DNA from: Anisakis pegreffii
Lineage: Eukaryota > Nematoda > Chromadorea > Rhabditida > Anisakidae
Direction of reading: 5' to 3'
DNA length: 64,000 nucleotides
Assembly (NCBI GenBank): GCA_035041965.1
Contig: JAPYMA010001661.1
Location: 62,001 to 126,000, forward strand
The notes under the pieces were generated by a model. That model was not told where the DNA came from and ran no database searches. It saw only the letters and a list, made by a program, of their open reading frames with translations. Position numbers and translations under genes: made by a program. Shown piece by piece: positions 48,101-59,027 of this stretch; positions within the stretch are counted from its first letter, which is position 1; every line of letters begins with the position of its first letter.

Positions 48101-48706
48101 GAAAATTTTGAGAAAGATGAGTCTTTAAAGCGAATACACATGAAATATTGTGTGAATGAAATGTAACGCTTGAAGATGAAATGATTAATGAAAAAATCTG
48201 TTGATAATTACGGTTACTTCGAGTGAATTCATAAGCAACGAACGAACAAAGAACGTGACAAGCGGCAAACCTTGATTATTCATAACCACACACTGCACGG
48301 CTTGTTGTTGTTGTCTCAAAGGCGTACCACTGATGATCATGTGTGGCGATGATGATGTTGTTGTTTGTGGTCGGTTAATTGAAGGTGAATTGCTCATCTC
48401 ATCTTGTTTCATTGACGATCCATCATTTGGATATGCTTGCGGTTGAATCTCAACACCGTACCACGTTATCATCTTTGCAATTTGCTGCTACATTCAATTG
48501 CTCATTTCATTACTAAATGTCAGCACACATCACTTCGGCATACTACACAACCTATGTTAATGGAGAAAATATGGTCTTACTGAAACGGCACAATTACGAG
48601 GACCATTCGAACGGCTATTCTCGCCAAGCATTGGTCCTGGAACGATCCGGAATCGGGGTCCACCTCCGGATTGAGCGGCTCCGCTCTGCTGCACACCATC
48701 TCCCAT
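45131..48706 (-). CDS. Transcription initiation factor TFIID subunit 4, TAF4 (10 exons, about 603 aa)
   Basis: TAF4 is a core scaffold of TFIID in the nucleus; its histone fold pairs with TAF12. Exons: 48706-48581, 48484-48271, 47845-47568, 47491-47390, 47258-47067, 46987-46692, 46503-46341, 46158-46006, 45563-45414 and 45268-45131; all join in phase. The TAFH (NHR1) domain lies at about residues 174-250: KCARFFKTLIHLSQQ, then PPEEFTSRLQQALRSQ, PHLLPFLQK and TLPALRAAMQKGE. The C-terminal domain, about 393-600, has RLLNVDVLTRK, ENRLRAVIARLSVIAEHRLE, RRQLRFLEELDRRE, ANAAAIAALGGRK and TKRVTMRDFQFLLSHD. The first 170 residues and the linker are Q/S/T-rich and low in complexity, shorter than in vertebrate TAF4. 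The start ATG lies 8 bases after a TTTCAG acceptor. Identity is secure; small exon shifts in the linker (exon 6 acceptor) are possible. Confidence 0.93.
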
Positions 48707-48714
48707 TTCAACTG

Positions 48715-48722
48715 CTGAAATT
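48715..48722 (-). other. Probable trans-splice acceptor of TAF4
   Basis: GGAATTTCAG on the minus strand ends at 48715, eight bases before the TAF4 ATG at 48706. No upstream coding exon was seen. Fits spliced-leader addition, with a 5' UTR intron as alternative. Confidence 0.45.
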
Positions 48723-51078
48723 CCAAACATGATCGATTGGAAAATAGTATGGAAATGAAGTGTATATAAACAAATAATGAAGATACAGCACAAAGAGATG
48801 ATATTGTAACGACACAAAATGCTTGATTGTCCACATGCACAATGATCAAATGCGTTTGAAAAACAGCAAATATTAATTTGAGTAAAAATTATTGACTATG
48901 TTGCTTAGTTTCTAGGCTGAATAATATGGGCTGAATAAATCAACTATTTCAAATCAGTTCACTCAATAAGAATGGTAGACATTTTTTAAATCAAGAAAAC
49001 CGAATGAAATTTTCAGATATTTGATCACAGTAACGAAACTGCACCATCACAATCAAAAAATTCGACGAACTAGCAAACAACAATTATCAGTGAACACATT
49101 CGTTCACTTAAAAGCAATACGTACATTTATGAGGAGATGAGTTAAATGCAAGTACCACATGTACAAATTCTAAATCAGTATCATCGAAACTCATTTTCGA
49201 AAGTAATCCACAATCAATCGACACAACTACTTATGAACATTGATTATATATAGTTACTCACAAATATTCAATTCATGAAATAATTTCTCAAACACAAAAC
49301 TTGATGACGAGGAAAAATTGTAAGGTACGGGCAAATTTGCATAACAAAATTTTGCACAATAAATGTGCACATCACGTATTTTTTATTTAATCAGCAAAAA
49401 CTATTTTTTTATTTAATCAGCAGTTACAACTCTCTCTCATCACCAATATTACATGCTTCCTTCCTTGACAACCTTCTTTCGGCGCAGCCAATGATAATGG
49501 ATCCTTGGTTTTAATGAAATTCTAACTTCAATTATTGGTGTGGCAAGCACACAGGTGCAGAGTTACTCTCCCAATGATTTCTATAAAGAGGGACTCAAAA
49601 TGACTCGGAAATACACTCCGCTTGATCGATACCGAACAACAAGCCCGAATCGCGCATAACATATACGTAATTAAAACTTGTGTAATTTTGCTACTTAATA
49701 TCAGTTAATGTGGCGGCTTGATATTTATACAGACTATTCGTGGTGTCTTCATTTATGCTTGATAAAGGAATGGTTACTTGGCTGCTCGGCATAGTTTTAT
49801 GCTCACAGTAATTACAATACAGATTGTTGCTGATTAGAGAATGTGACTGCTTAAGTGCTATCGGTTCTTAGGGCAGCGGTCATTGGGTGGTTGTTCCTTT
49901 AAGTACAGTGTTGTCTGAGCTTACTCAAAGCCCGTTTCAATGGAACAGAACAGGAGAACAACCCAGATACTCCAAAGTGAACGATCCAGACAAGTTTCAA
50001 TAAAACAAAGCAGTAATCAAACGCCCATTTTAAGTATTAAAACTGTGATTAAATTTTTATTTCTACAGCAGCCAATCCACACAAGGATGATTTCGTCGTG
50101 ATCAGCCACCAAAAAAAACTCATTTGTGGAATTCTGTCAAAAAGCGAGTCGTCAAACAACGGATAACATTCCAACATCCGAAACGAAAATCCTCACAAAC
50201 AAGTAATAAATAAAATATTACTTGGTTCAACTATACAGCTGCTATATTCATCTTGACATTACTTTTTTTACCGTAACTGGATATTTACTGTTACTTTACT
50301 ATATCCGAGAGTCAAACTGTAATTGCTATCAGCAAAACCTGACGAGCATTGCACTCAGCAATTTGTCGCTGTCACACCAACACACCGAACTCGAATCACT
50401 TCCCAAAACGCTCCATTTCGAATTGCACACTCTATCAATTACGCAACACGTGTCGAAATGTTGATCTAGAGCCAAGATACGCGCGCGCACAGATTTAGCA
50501 CGTTAGGAGAGAGTGAACAACGTAATGTGGTGTGTTAATTTCGACGGCGTAGTGCTGTGATTTGTTTTAAAATGATAACCGCTGCATTTGTTATCGTTAG
50601 TCAATCTTGAATTGCACGAATTGTATCGTTATGACAGTCTGAGACGTATATAAGATGCGAATGTGACGGATGATGAAAAATCCGTGTGTGCTTCATCATC
50701 TTGAGGATTTTAACTATATCGATTACTTCAGTTCGCATCATCGTGCCCTTGCTTTACTATTACTGCGTGTAAAACTTTGTTGTAGAGCTTTCATCGATTC
50801 TGCAACGAAATAAGCTCGTGATCGTCCTTAGAGAATTAAACTGTCAAGCAGTGTTTGAAATTCTTGACTCCAATCGACTGATAGCTGCAAATAATTTGCG
50901 AAGAAACATGCGTTACCCTCTTGGCTTTGATTAGAATTTGACGGAAATTGTTGATGAGTGTGCGAGATTGAGTGTTACATATGGATTATACATTCTCATA
51001 TAGATATATGGACTGTGAGTAACGTTACTGTTTGATAATAGTGAAGTGTTTTTGTAGCATCTTATTAAAAATATTGCA
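48723..51078. promoter_or_regulatory. Divergent intergenic region between TAF4 and the UBAP2 homologue
   Basis: These 2.4 kb separate the 5' ends of two genes transcribed away from each other, so both promoters should lie here. The sequence is AT-rich with a decayed repeat-like piece around 49370-49640 (it shares ATTTAATCAGCAGTTACA with 34926-34945). No TATA box or other element can be assigned with confidence. Confidence 0.4.
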
Positions 51079-51079
51079 G
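51066..51079 (+). other. Probable trans-splice acceptor of the UBAP2 homologue
   Basis: AAAAATATTGCAG ends at 51079, 29 bases before the ATG at 51109, with no coding exon upstream. Consistent with spliced-leader addition or a 5' UTR intron. Confidence 0.45.
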
Positions 51080-51108
51080 AATTGATTAGAAGGTTGCTGA
51101 CGAAGGCA

Positions 51109-54100
51109 ATGGGTGGAAGAGGAGAGATTAGTGATCAGAAAATACGCGCAACTCAGGATCAGTTGCGACTGGCCAGAATCACGCAAGATGTGAGCTCTGT
51201 GGATGATGATCGTGCCAACGTTCAGAAGTTGATCAAGAAGGTTCGTGTTGAATGTTTGAAGAATTGTGAATAGTTTCTGTAATAGTTCTTGATGAAATGA
51301 AATCAAATAGGAATTTCGGCGGTATTTTATTGATATTTTAAGGACTGATCGATAAAACCGAAAATTCACATCAGGCAGTAATTGCTTACAGTCTTATTTT
51401 AGGTTATTGAAACGACACGCTGTACAGTGAGTCAAGCGGAGATAGCGTTATATGATACAGATAATAATGTTGAAGAAGCGGTGAATGCTATATTAGAAGA
51501 AACTTATTCGGATGAAAGTGTGTGGAAAGAACAGAAGAGTCGTCGAGCAAAACGTGCTGAAGCTGAGGAACGAGCCGAGGAATTCTCTTCTGCATATAGA
51601 AACCGTAATCACCTCACACGTAACGCCAATAATTTCTCTGGTAAGTTTGACTGTCTTCGTTAATCGACTATTTTTTCATGGAAAAATTTATTTCAGTCTC
51701 TGACTCATGCCATTGAGTTATTATTTAGTCTGGTTATTTAGTGATTCATTTTATCCCTTAAGTAATGAATATTAACAACTTTCTTGCATCCGAATTACCG
51801 ATCAAGAAAGTTAATCTTATAATTGGTAAATTTTTGCATTGTTCAGACAAATAGTGACTTGTTCATATAAGATGAGTGATGTTAAGGATCAGGCCGAGGA
51901 CGAGGTTCAGAACGAGGGCGAGGTGGATTTCGAGGTGGTGTACGAGGTGGCGGTCGAGGAGCATATAATGGTAGAGGGGGATATCAACAACCTGGAGCAA
52001 GGAGTAATGCAATCGAAACGAGTAATGCAAATGTTTGGGATAATAGCAATGCACAGCTGAGCAAAGTTGATCTGAACAAGGAGTGGACGAATGCAGCGAG
52101 TAATAACTCTGTGGATGATATTCCTGAAGATACTGATTGGGTGAGTCTATCAATTCATTCATGTGAAAGCATAGCTGATGATTGTATTTTCTAGAAAACG
52201 GCAGGAACTTTGGTGTTTTCGCGTCGTGACGATGCAACGCCACCAGTTGCGGCAACAACACCGACGGCAAATCTGAATGCCGCAGGATCGGGATCAAGAG
52301 GGAGTGTGGGTGTTTCGATGGGAAGTGGTGCTTGTTCGGCATCTTCTGCTGCCGGTCCCATTTCGTTCGCTGCTGTTTTGGCGAGTAAAGGCAAGGACAA
52401 TAGCGCTGCCGCATCTATAGCCAATAGTAACGCTACTGCAAATACTAATGCGGTAATCACTAATTCAGGGAATCAGTCTAATCTGAATTCATTATATCAA
52501 AGGTTTGTTTTGTTGCATTTGTTCGTGACTGTCAAGTATACTTTCATTAGCAAGTGATAATGTTTTTGGATTCAGTAAAGAGACGGTATCGGTTTCAACG
52601 AGTGGACAACAAGGTGGAGTTGTATTGGTGCAGTCGCAGGATGGGGATGGCGAACGAGGTGTTGTGGACGAAGAGTGCGCATCAACAACATCCAATCAAC
52701 AGTCACAGATTAACAATGGAACATCGAATAAAGCTGGAATTAATACAAGCGTAGATGCAACAATGCAACGAACAGTCAACATGAATTCAGCGTCGTCAGC
52801 TGACTGGACTGCACAATTAAAGAATGATCTCGGTATTGGTTCTACAGTTGCAGTTGCTGCTTCGAAACCAATACCAACGTCTAAACCACAAGCGGCACAA
52901 TCACAAGCAGCACAGTCTCAGTCCAACTCTCATTCAAAACAGTTAACAATGCAACAACATGCGACCACTACTCATCCTCTTTCGCATACAGTTGAGTTCG
53001 TATCAGGTGGTGATTCAAATGGACCATCAGCTCTGCCTGAGTATCAGTTTGGTTTTCACGTTGAAACAACAACCACTAGCAACGCAGCTGCTAGTGTTGC
53101 AACTGATGAACCACGTTCCAATGAAGACGTTGTCTTCAACACAACGAATTCTAAACAACGATCCATCAACCGTGCCACGTCCAATCGTGAGGTATCTTTT
53201 CTTTTTGCTTTATCGAAGTGTTCGCTCTCATTTCTCAAATCTAACGATGAAAAATGCTATCTGATTGTTTGTAGAGTGAATTACAAAATGAAACCTCAAC
53301 GCAGATGTTGTCGAATGGCGCAGTTGGTGATTTCTCTCCTTCGATCTCTTCTCAGCAACAGCAACAATCTAAAGTTCATTATTTTCTGTTTTAATTGCTT
53401 CTGAAAATATTTTAATCGTTAGACTTCGTATGTCAGGAAGGGTAGTCAAAGGATATTGTTGTATATTACGGAACATGCATGTTTTATCGTCGATATATCA
53501 TATCTTGAAAATCCTATAAAATGTATAAGTTGAAAGCTGATACTAATCATAGTAGTAGCAACGGTATTGTTTGTTGCAAGAAATAAGAGATGCACATTCC
53601 AGAATGTTGTCACATCGAATGGCGGTGTGGGTATTGTATCAGCCACACCAGTGAGCCATCCATCTGCTGGTGCAGCAGCAACAGCTGTTCCTATGCAACC
53701 ACGACAGAGTGTTCCGTCAGGATTATCTTATACGGATACGTCAAGTATGTCTTATCCGTCCTCTGAAACACGCAATGCAATCGCTTCTAAGCCATCATTA
53801 TCACTTCATCAACAACAGGTTGGATCATCAATAGTTCGATGCTCATCTGTAACTGTTGTTATTTTCCAGTTGAATTGTTTTGTTGTTTTGAGGTGGTTAA
53901 TATTTGTGTGTCGTTTGGTTGCGCAGTGAAACATTCGTTGATAAGTTTCAGCAAGCTCAGCACCAGTTGTATACAGCCACACAGATTCCGTACAATAGCT
54001 ATCCGTATTTGAATATGTACAGTCCTGTAGCGGGTGTGCGGCAGGATGAAACCCAGTATGCAGCCGCCGCGCTGGTTCAGTATCCGTTTGGTGTTGGTCA

Positions 54101-55533
54101 GATCGATATGAGTTCGTTGTCAACCATATTGCCACCAGCTGCAGCTGCACTAGCATCACAGCAACAAGCAGCCGCCTCACAACCACCACCGCCGGTGCAA
54201 GCGCAACACCAGCAACGGCCCGATCAGCACGCTAGTTATGTTGATCTCAAGGTGATTCTTTTTTTTTGTTGACATCAGTAGTTCGATGGATCATAAGTAG
54301 TTCGATGCTCATTTCTAACTGTTGTAATTTTCAGTTGAATTCTTTCGTTGTTTTGAGATGGTTAACTTTTGTATTGTTTGATTGTGCAATGAAACAGTCA
54401 TTAAGTGATTAGTCATTAACTTTTGTTGACATTCAATCATTGTGATCTTGTTCAGCAGGCATATGCGGCCGCAGCAGCAGTTGCGAACAGCACTGCAGCG
54501 GTAGCATCGGTGGCTGCAGCAGGTGGTGGATCGACGTTGTTGGGCGGCAACCAGCCTCCACCGCAACCTCAGGCACCTCAAGCTGCACAACAACAGTCCC
54601 AACGCGACACGACGTCGGCAGTATGCACTGCGCCTTCTGCAGCAGTCGCACCTCCTCCGGGCTTCAGTGGACCTCCTTCGAATATGCCTACAGCTGCTTT
54701 CACACTTCCACAACCTAATCATCTCTCGTCTCTTTTTCAGGTCTTTTATTTTCATAGTCTGTCGTGCTAGATTGCATGAAACATTTCAAATATTACATGA
54801 CATGCTTGCAATGGCATAGCTAGGATTCCTTCTAGAGGGGGAGGGGGCGCGAAAAATAAATCTTTCCATGGAATTAGCTGAATTTTGGGGCAGATTTCTA
54901 TACGTTTATTTTTTCTTCCTTCCCCTTCTATATTTCTTTCCTTCCTTTCTCTCCTCGTTTACCTTATGTTTTTCTCTTCTTTTTTTCCCATTCCCTTAGA
55001 CCGCGGGGGGGGGGTGGTTTTTGGATACACCAGTGTATGTTAGTGATTAATTTAATTTGAGATGCCTCCAACGTATCATCATCACCAATTACCATTCTCG
55101 TTTATGTTACCAAATGTAACCGGTAATGCGCAGCACAAACTAAGTCATCAAATGTTTGCACAACAAGCTGTTGATGAGTCATTAACTGATCAACGATTGT
55201 CGTCTCAGCAGCAAAAGGTATTGGTTCGAGTTGATTTTTTATTTTGATTCTGTTTTGAACTGATTTTGCCGTTTTGGAGGATGATTGTTATGTTCTGTTG
55301 CTTCACAGCGATAATTTAAGGTGTATGGCGGTCATCAGCAAATGGATAAATATGGTGCTTCGAATGCTGGTAAAGATCGTTTGGGTGGAGGGGCACAAGC
55401 CACACCACCACCTCAAATGTATCAACCACCGGCACCAGCACCGCAAGGATATCTATCGCAACAGATGCCACTTCATGCGCATGCAGCCAAGAAGACTTAC
55501 GCGAATGGACCACAACATTGGAGTGCTTCATAG
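51109..55533 (+). CDS. UBAP2/UBAP2L/Lingerer homologue (11 exons, about 938 aa)
   Basis: Members of this family are cytoplasmic UBA- and RGG-containing RNA-associated proteins linked to stress granules and translation. Exons: 51109-51240, 51403-51640, 51887-52140, 52195-52502, 52576-53191, 53275-53373, 53603-53818, 53952-54251, 54456-54740, 55062-55217 and 55321-55533; all join in phase. A UBA domain lies at about residues 45-80 (TVSQAEIALYDTDNNVEEAV, AILEE). It is followed by a basic helix and an RGG block at about 126-155 (FRGGVRGGGRGAYNGRGGY). Then come TLVFSRR near 212 and the family's central LPEYQFGFHVE motif near 445. The rest is Q-, S-, A- and P-rich, with ALVQYPFGV and NGPQHWSAS at the end. 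It stands head to head with TAF4. Introns 7 and 8 share a duplicated segment and intron 9 carries a small transposon. The assignment is good; exons 8-10 are low in complexity and less certain. Confidence 0.87.
53822..54410 (+). repeat. Duplicated intron sequence flanking exon 8 of the UBAP2 homologue
   Basis: A segment of about 120 bp in intron 7 (53822-53946) recurs in intron 8 (54288-54410). Shared blocks include AGTTCGATGCTCAT, TAACTGTTGT, CAGTTGAATT, GTTGTTTTGAG and TGGTTAA, in the same order and direction. The two copies are roughly 80% alike by eye. Exons 8 and 9 also begin with similar CAGCA(A/G)GC junctions. Confidence 0.85.
54801..55043. mobile_element. Probable hAT-type MITE in intron 9 of the UBAP2 homologue (227 bp)
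   Basis: The element spans about 54809-55035. The left end CAATGGCATAGCTAGGA resembles the widespread hAT terminus CAGTGGCGTAGC, and the right end reverse-complemented is CACTGGTGTATCC. Flanks CATGCTTG and TATGTTAG match at five of eight positions, so the target duplication is only suggestive. G-rich tracts lie just inside both ends, and a C/T-rich stretch lies between. Confidence 0.5.
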
Positions 55534-58500
55534 ATGGTCTGGCTGCTTAAACGATTTGTTGCTATTTGCTATGTTCGCTTGGCTCTTTGACTGCAACCAT
55601 CACCGTTTGTTTCGTTCAGAAAGTGTCTCTGTAATTCAGCCTTCATCATCTCATTCAGCGACTCTCTAAAAGCGGCTGTTGTTACCCTCATTTCAGTTCA
55701 GTTGCGTTAATCCATATACATACTTCTAATTAATTTTTCGAGCGTGCAATTGTCATCCACAACTATCTGATCCATTTTACCGGATCAAGAAATCGATTGT
55801 GCGTTAGAATCATATAAATAATGCGTATAAAGATAATATGTATTTATGTATGATTAGATTTAAATGCAGCTCGGGTGTTCCATCTTATTGCATATACACA
55901 ACTAACACCTTCAAAGAGAGTTCAGTTTGCTTCTACCCTCTTCTCATTCTTGTTCTTATTATTGATATCATTATGAGCGTTCTGTTCTGTTCTGTTATCG
56001 TTGTGGTTGATTGCGACTTCGATTGAGTTGATTGTTTTCATGCCCTTTATTCTTTTGTTTGACTTCTTCTTATCGCGCTCCTCCAATCAACTATAATTGT
56101 CATTGTTATCGTTAGCTTTCTATTTTATTTTTCTTCTTGTAAATGATGTGTTTGATTTTGTTTTCTTTATGGTCTCATTAAAGTCAAATTTTTTGAAACT
56201 TTGACGCGTACTGCTGCTATACTTTATAACAATTCTATAGCATCTGAACACAATGGACACATCATCCACTTTGGGATCGAATGAAATTAATTGATATGAT
56301 ATGTTGTTTCAGTTCAGAGGATACTAAATGTTGCACTCTTAAACTGTGGAGCTTTAAGTTGTTGTTGTCTTTGGAATATGATGAATAAGATTTAGTAAAT
56401 GGTGACTTTAGTTGATGGTTGAATATGCGTGTATTTGTTGGAGGATGCGTATTTAAAGTGAATTTAAATGATATTTGGTGGATTATGAATGAAGAGTATT
56501 AAGCTGTTGTTGAAAGTTTGCTTTTATCTTCTGCATAAAGGCGATCGTGAGAGCTGTATTGCTGAGCGATTTTTTCGTGAAATAATCGTTTTCATTTCTG
56601 TCTGTTCTACAAAATAGATGTGTGCACCACGTATTCTACTGTGATGTCGAGTGTGCAGTTTTTTGTTTTGCTGATTGATCTGTTCGATCAAATTGACTGT
56701 AAATTCGTGTGCTTTCATCTCTGAGATCGGTTGGTATTCACGTAAATTTAGCTCTCAAAAATTGACAACACAAATAGTAGCAGATGGACGGATGAACATG
56801 TGTGAGTTGTATAGTTTTATGAGCATGGCGAATATGGTTGGTTGAAATATGGTCAAGTTTCATTACTGTAGCGATTACGAAAATTGATCAGTTTGTTGAG
56901 CTTTCCTTTTTTGGCTGGATGATTAAAAAAATTTAATTTGGCAATCACTATCAAGAGTGTTGTGTTCGTGATTGTTTTTGTTAACGTTCCATGAACACTG
57001 CATACGATGAAGAATCTGAGTTGAACTTGAATGACGTACAGAGGATTGTTGTAATATTCAGATAAGACAGCATGCCCTGTTCGCTGCGAAATATCCATCC
57101 GCTTGTTCATAATCAGAAAAACGATTCTACTGAAGCACTTGCACACTAAAGCAAGTCAAGTGAAAGAACAAGAGGAGATTGCCTTGCTGAGGTGCATAAA
57201 GTGAATTGGCTGAACTTAGTGTTAAAAATTGAAGTGAAGAAGTGCATGGTGATACCAATTAGTTGTTCAGAAAGCGGACCAAAATTTCTGCAAAGTGTCA
57301 CATTGCTACATCCGAAAAATGGAATAGTTTTTGATGAACTGAAAATTTAATTTGGCAATCACTATCAAATCACTGGAGAGAGAATTCAATTCTCTGCAAA
57401 CAAAAACTTTCGGGAAAAATCCTCGTGTACGGCAGTGGAGTTGCTATGTTGGGATTGAGTCTGTAAATGTTACGGTGCCAAACCAACGATCAGATCGCAA
57501 ACGACAGGTTATGAGTGAATGCACGGTTCACGTTGAAAGAATTTGACATTTGGAAAATCACTCATGAAGTTCGTCATGGAGATGCTTTTCACCGGTATGG
57601 CATGTCTATTTCATATCATCTAGGCAGTGATAAGAACAGGTTAGATAGTTCCACAATGAAAGTGTTGTTCAGCAGTAGATTCGACGAACAATCGCGTTGT
57701 CCCCTCTTCACCACATGACCGTGGTTGAACTGCATTCGAATTAAGGCTGAAGCTTACGTTGAATTTACGAAGAGCATTTTTTCGCAGCTTATCACTTGCG
57801 TTTGAGATTTGTTGCTCGAAAATGCACCCGAGTGCCCACTGTCCTGGGTGCCGCCACCCAGGATGACGATTCGCCTTCGAAGCAAGCTGGACACGTGCAA
57901 GTAGCACTGCACGTGCAAAGTTCTATTGCGGTTTTTTTTTTCATTGCAGTCGCTCGCAATACCAATATCTTTCATAATGATAGCTCCTTTTAAGTTACAC
58001 TTTAGAAAACTACTCTGAAAATTTCTGAGTTTGTAGCGAATTGAACAATTCTCTTCCCAGAGGACTGTCTGGCATTGGCGGTGCAAACTTCTGTGCCGAC
58101 ATTACATCGAGTTCAATTGTTCGCATCAGCAATATCTGATTGTGACTTCCGTGCTTCAGTTTCCATTACTGAAGAATTGAGCGACTTCTTGATGCAACAC
58201 CTCGGTGGGATGAAGAAAAAATTCTCTTCTGTATGAGACTCATGCACGGTATACGTCGTGGAAAGCAGTGATACTAATTGATGACCGAAGCTTAGCCGGT
58301 AAACTCTGGTGGATTTCCGTCGGAATTCCTATCGAAGAAATTCGAAGTCCGGTCGGGATCTGAATTTCGAAATGTTACAAAGTCGATTCGGCCGGATTCC
58401 AACCTGCCTGAAATTTCGTTCGGATGTCATCATCAGTGAATTACGAGCCCTCATCGATGAATTAATTCGTCTTAGCCGAGGTCATTTTCTCTTTGCTCTA

Positions 58501-59003
58501 TCTAACCGCATCGCTTCAAAAGTGCAGTTTGGCTTGTTACCAACAACCATCCCTTGAAATCGTTTGCAACCTACCTGTTCTTCTCATTGGCGTGAAGCCT
58601 CATAAAGTGGCTAAATATTTGAAGATCATTAATAGTGATGTTTTGTTATTGTTGAGAAATTACCGTTAGTCGGCTTAACAAACTATGTTTGGGTGTTGAT
58701 GTGTTTGAAGCTGGACCTATGTATGCAAAAGTGATGTCTGCAAAACCTTCATTTTTCAGTTATTTCGAATGATTGAAAGTAAACAAGCTCGGCATGGTCT
58801 GGTTCAAGAGCTTCATGACCTTTCTTAGTTTCCTCAAATCCACTCAATATTGTCGATTGAACGTAAAACAAAATTGCGTATTTGTTCGATAAAGTTTGAT
58901 AAAGTTGGGTGAAACATGAATATTATCCATTTATGCACATTATTCGCAAGATATTTCGTTTGTTATAAATCAGTTTCTGAAGCATTTCAACTTAATTATT
59001 TCA
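55534..59003. other. Intergenic region between the UBAP2 homologue and the SDR gene
   Basis: About 3.5 kb with no recognised gene. The 3' UTR of the UBAP2 homologue probably occupies the first few hundred bases (an ATTAAA lies near 56176). A 27-bp sequence is present twice, at 56928-56954 and 57342-57368. A GC-richer part at 57.5-58.6 kb is open on both strands in places (57641-57907 minus, 58309-58557 plus), but I recognise no protein there. Confidence 0.6.
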
Positions 59004-59004
59004 G
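58992..59004 (+). other. Probable trans-splice acceptor of the SDR gene
   Basis: TTAATTATTTCAG ends at 59004, 23 bases before the ATG at 59028, without an upstream coding exon. Fits spliced-leader addition. Confidence 0.45.
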
Positions 59005-59027
59005 AGTAATAGAGTTATTCACTCATA

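Noticed and set aside
51863..52414. A 183-codon frame on the minus strand
   Set aside because: It is antisense to the RGG-rich and following exons of the UBAP2 homologue and crosses its intron; composition (H, P, S, L) is that expected from the complement of Gly/Arg/Ala codons.
54315..54755. A 146-codon Arg/Cys-rich frame on the minus strand
   Set aside because: Antisense to Ala/Gln/Pro-rich exon 9 of the UBAP2 homologue; the RRRC-like composition is the complement of GCA/GCT/CAG codon runs.
57841..57862. Small palindrome CCTGGGTG / CACCCAGG
   Set aside because: Eight-base arms are too short to call a structured RNA or binding site without other evidence.
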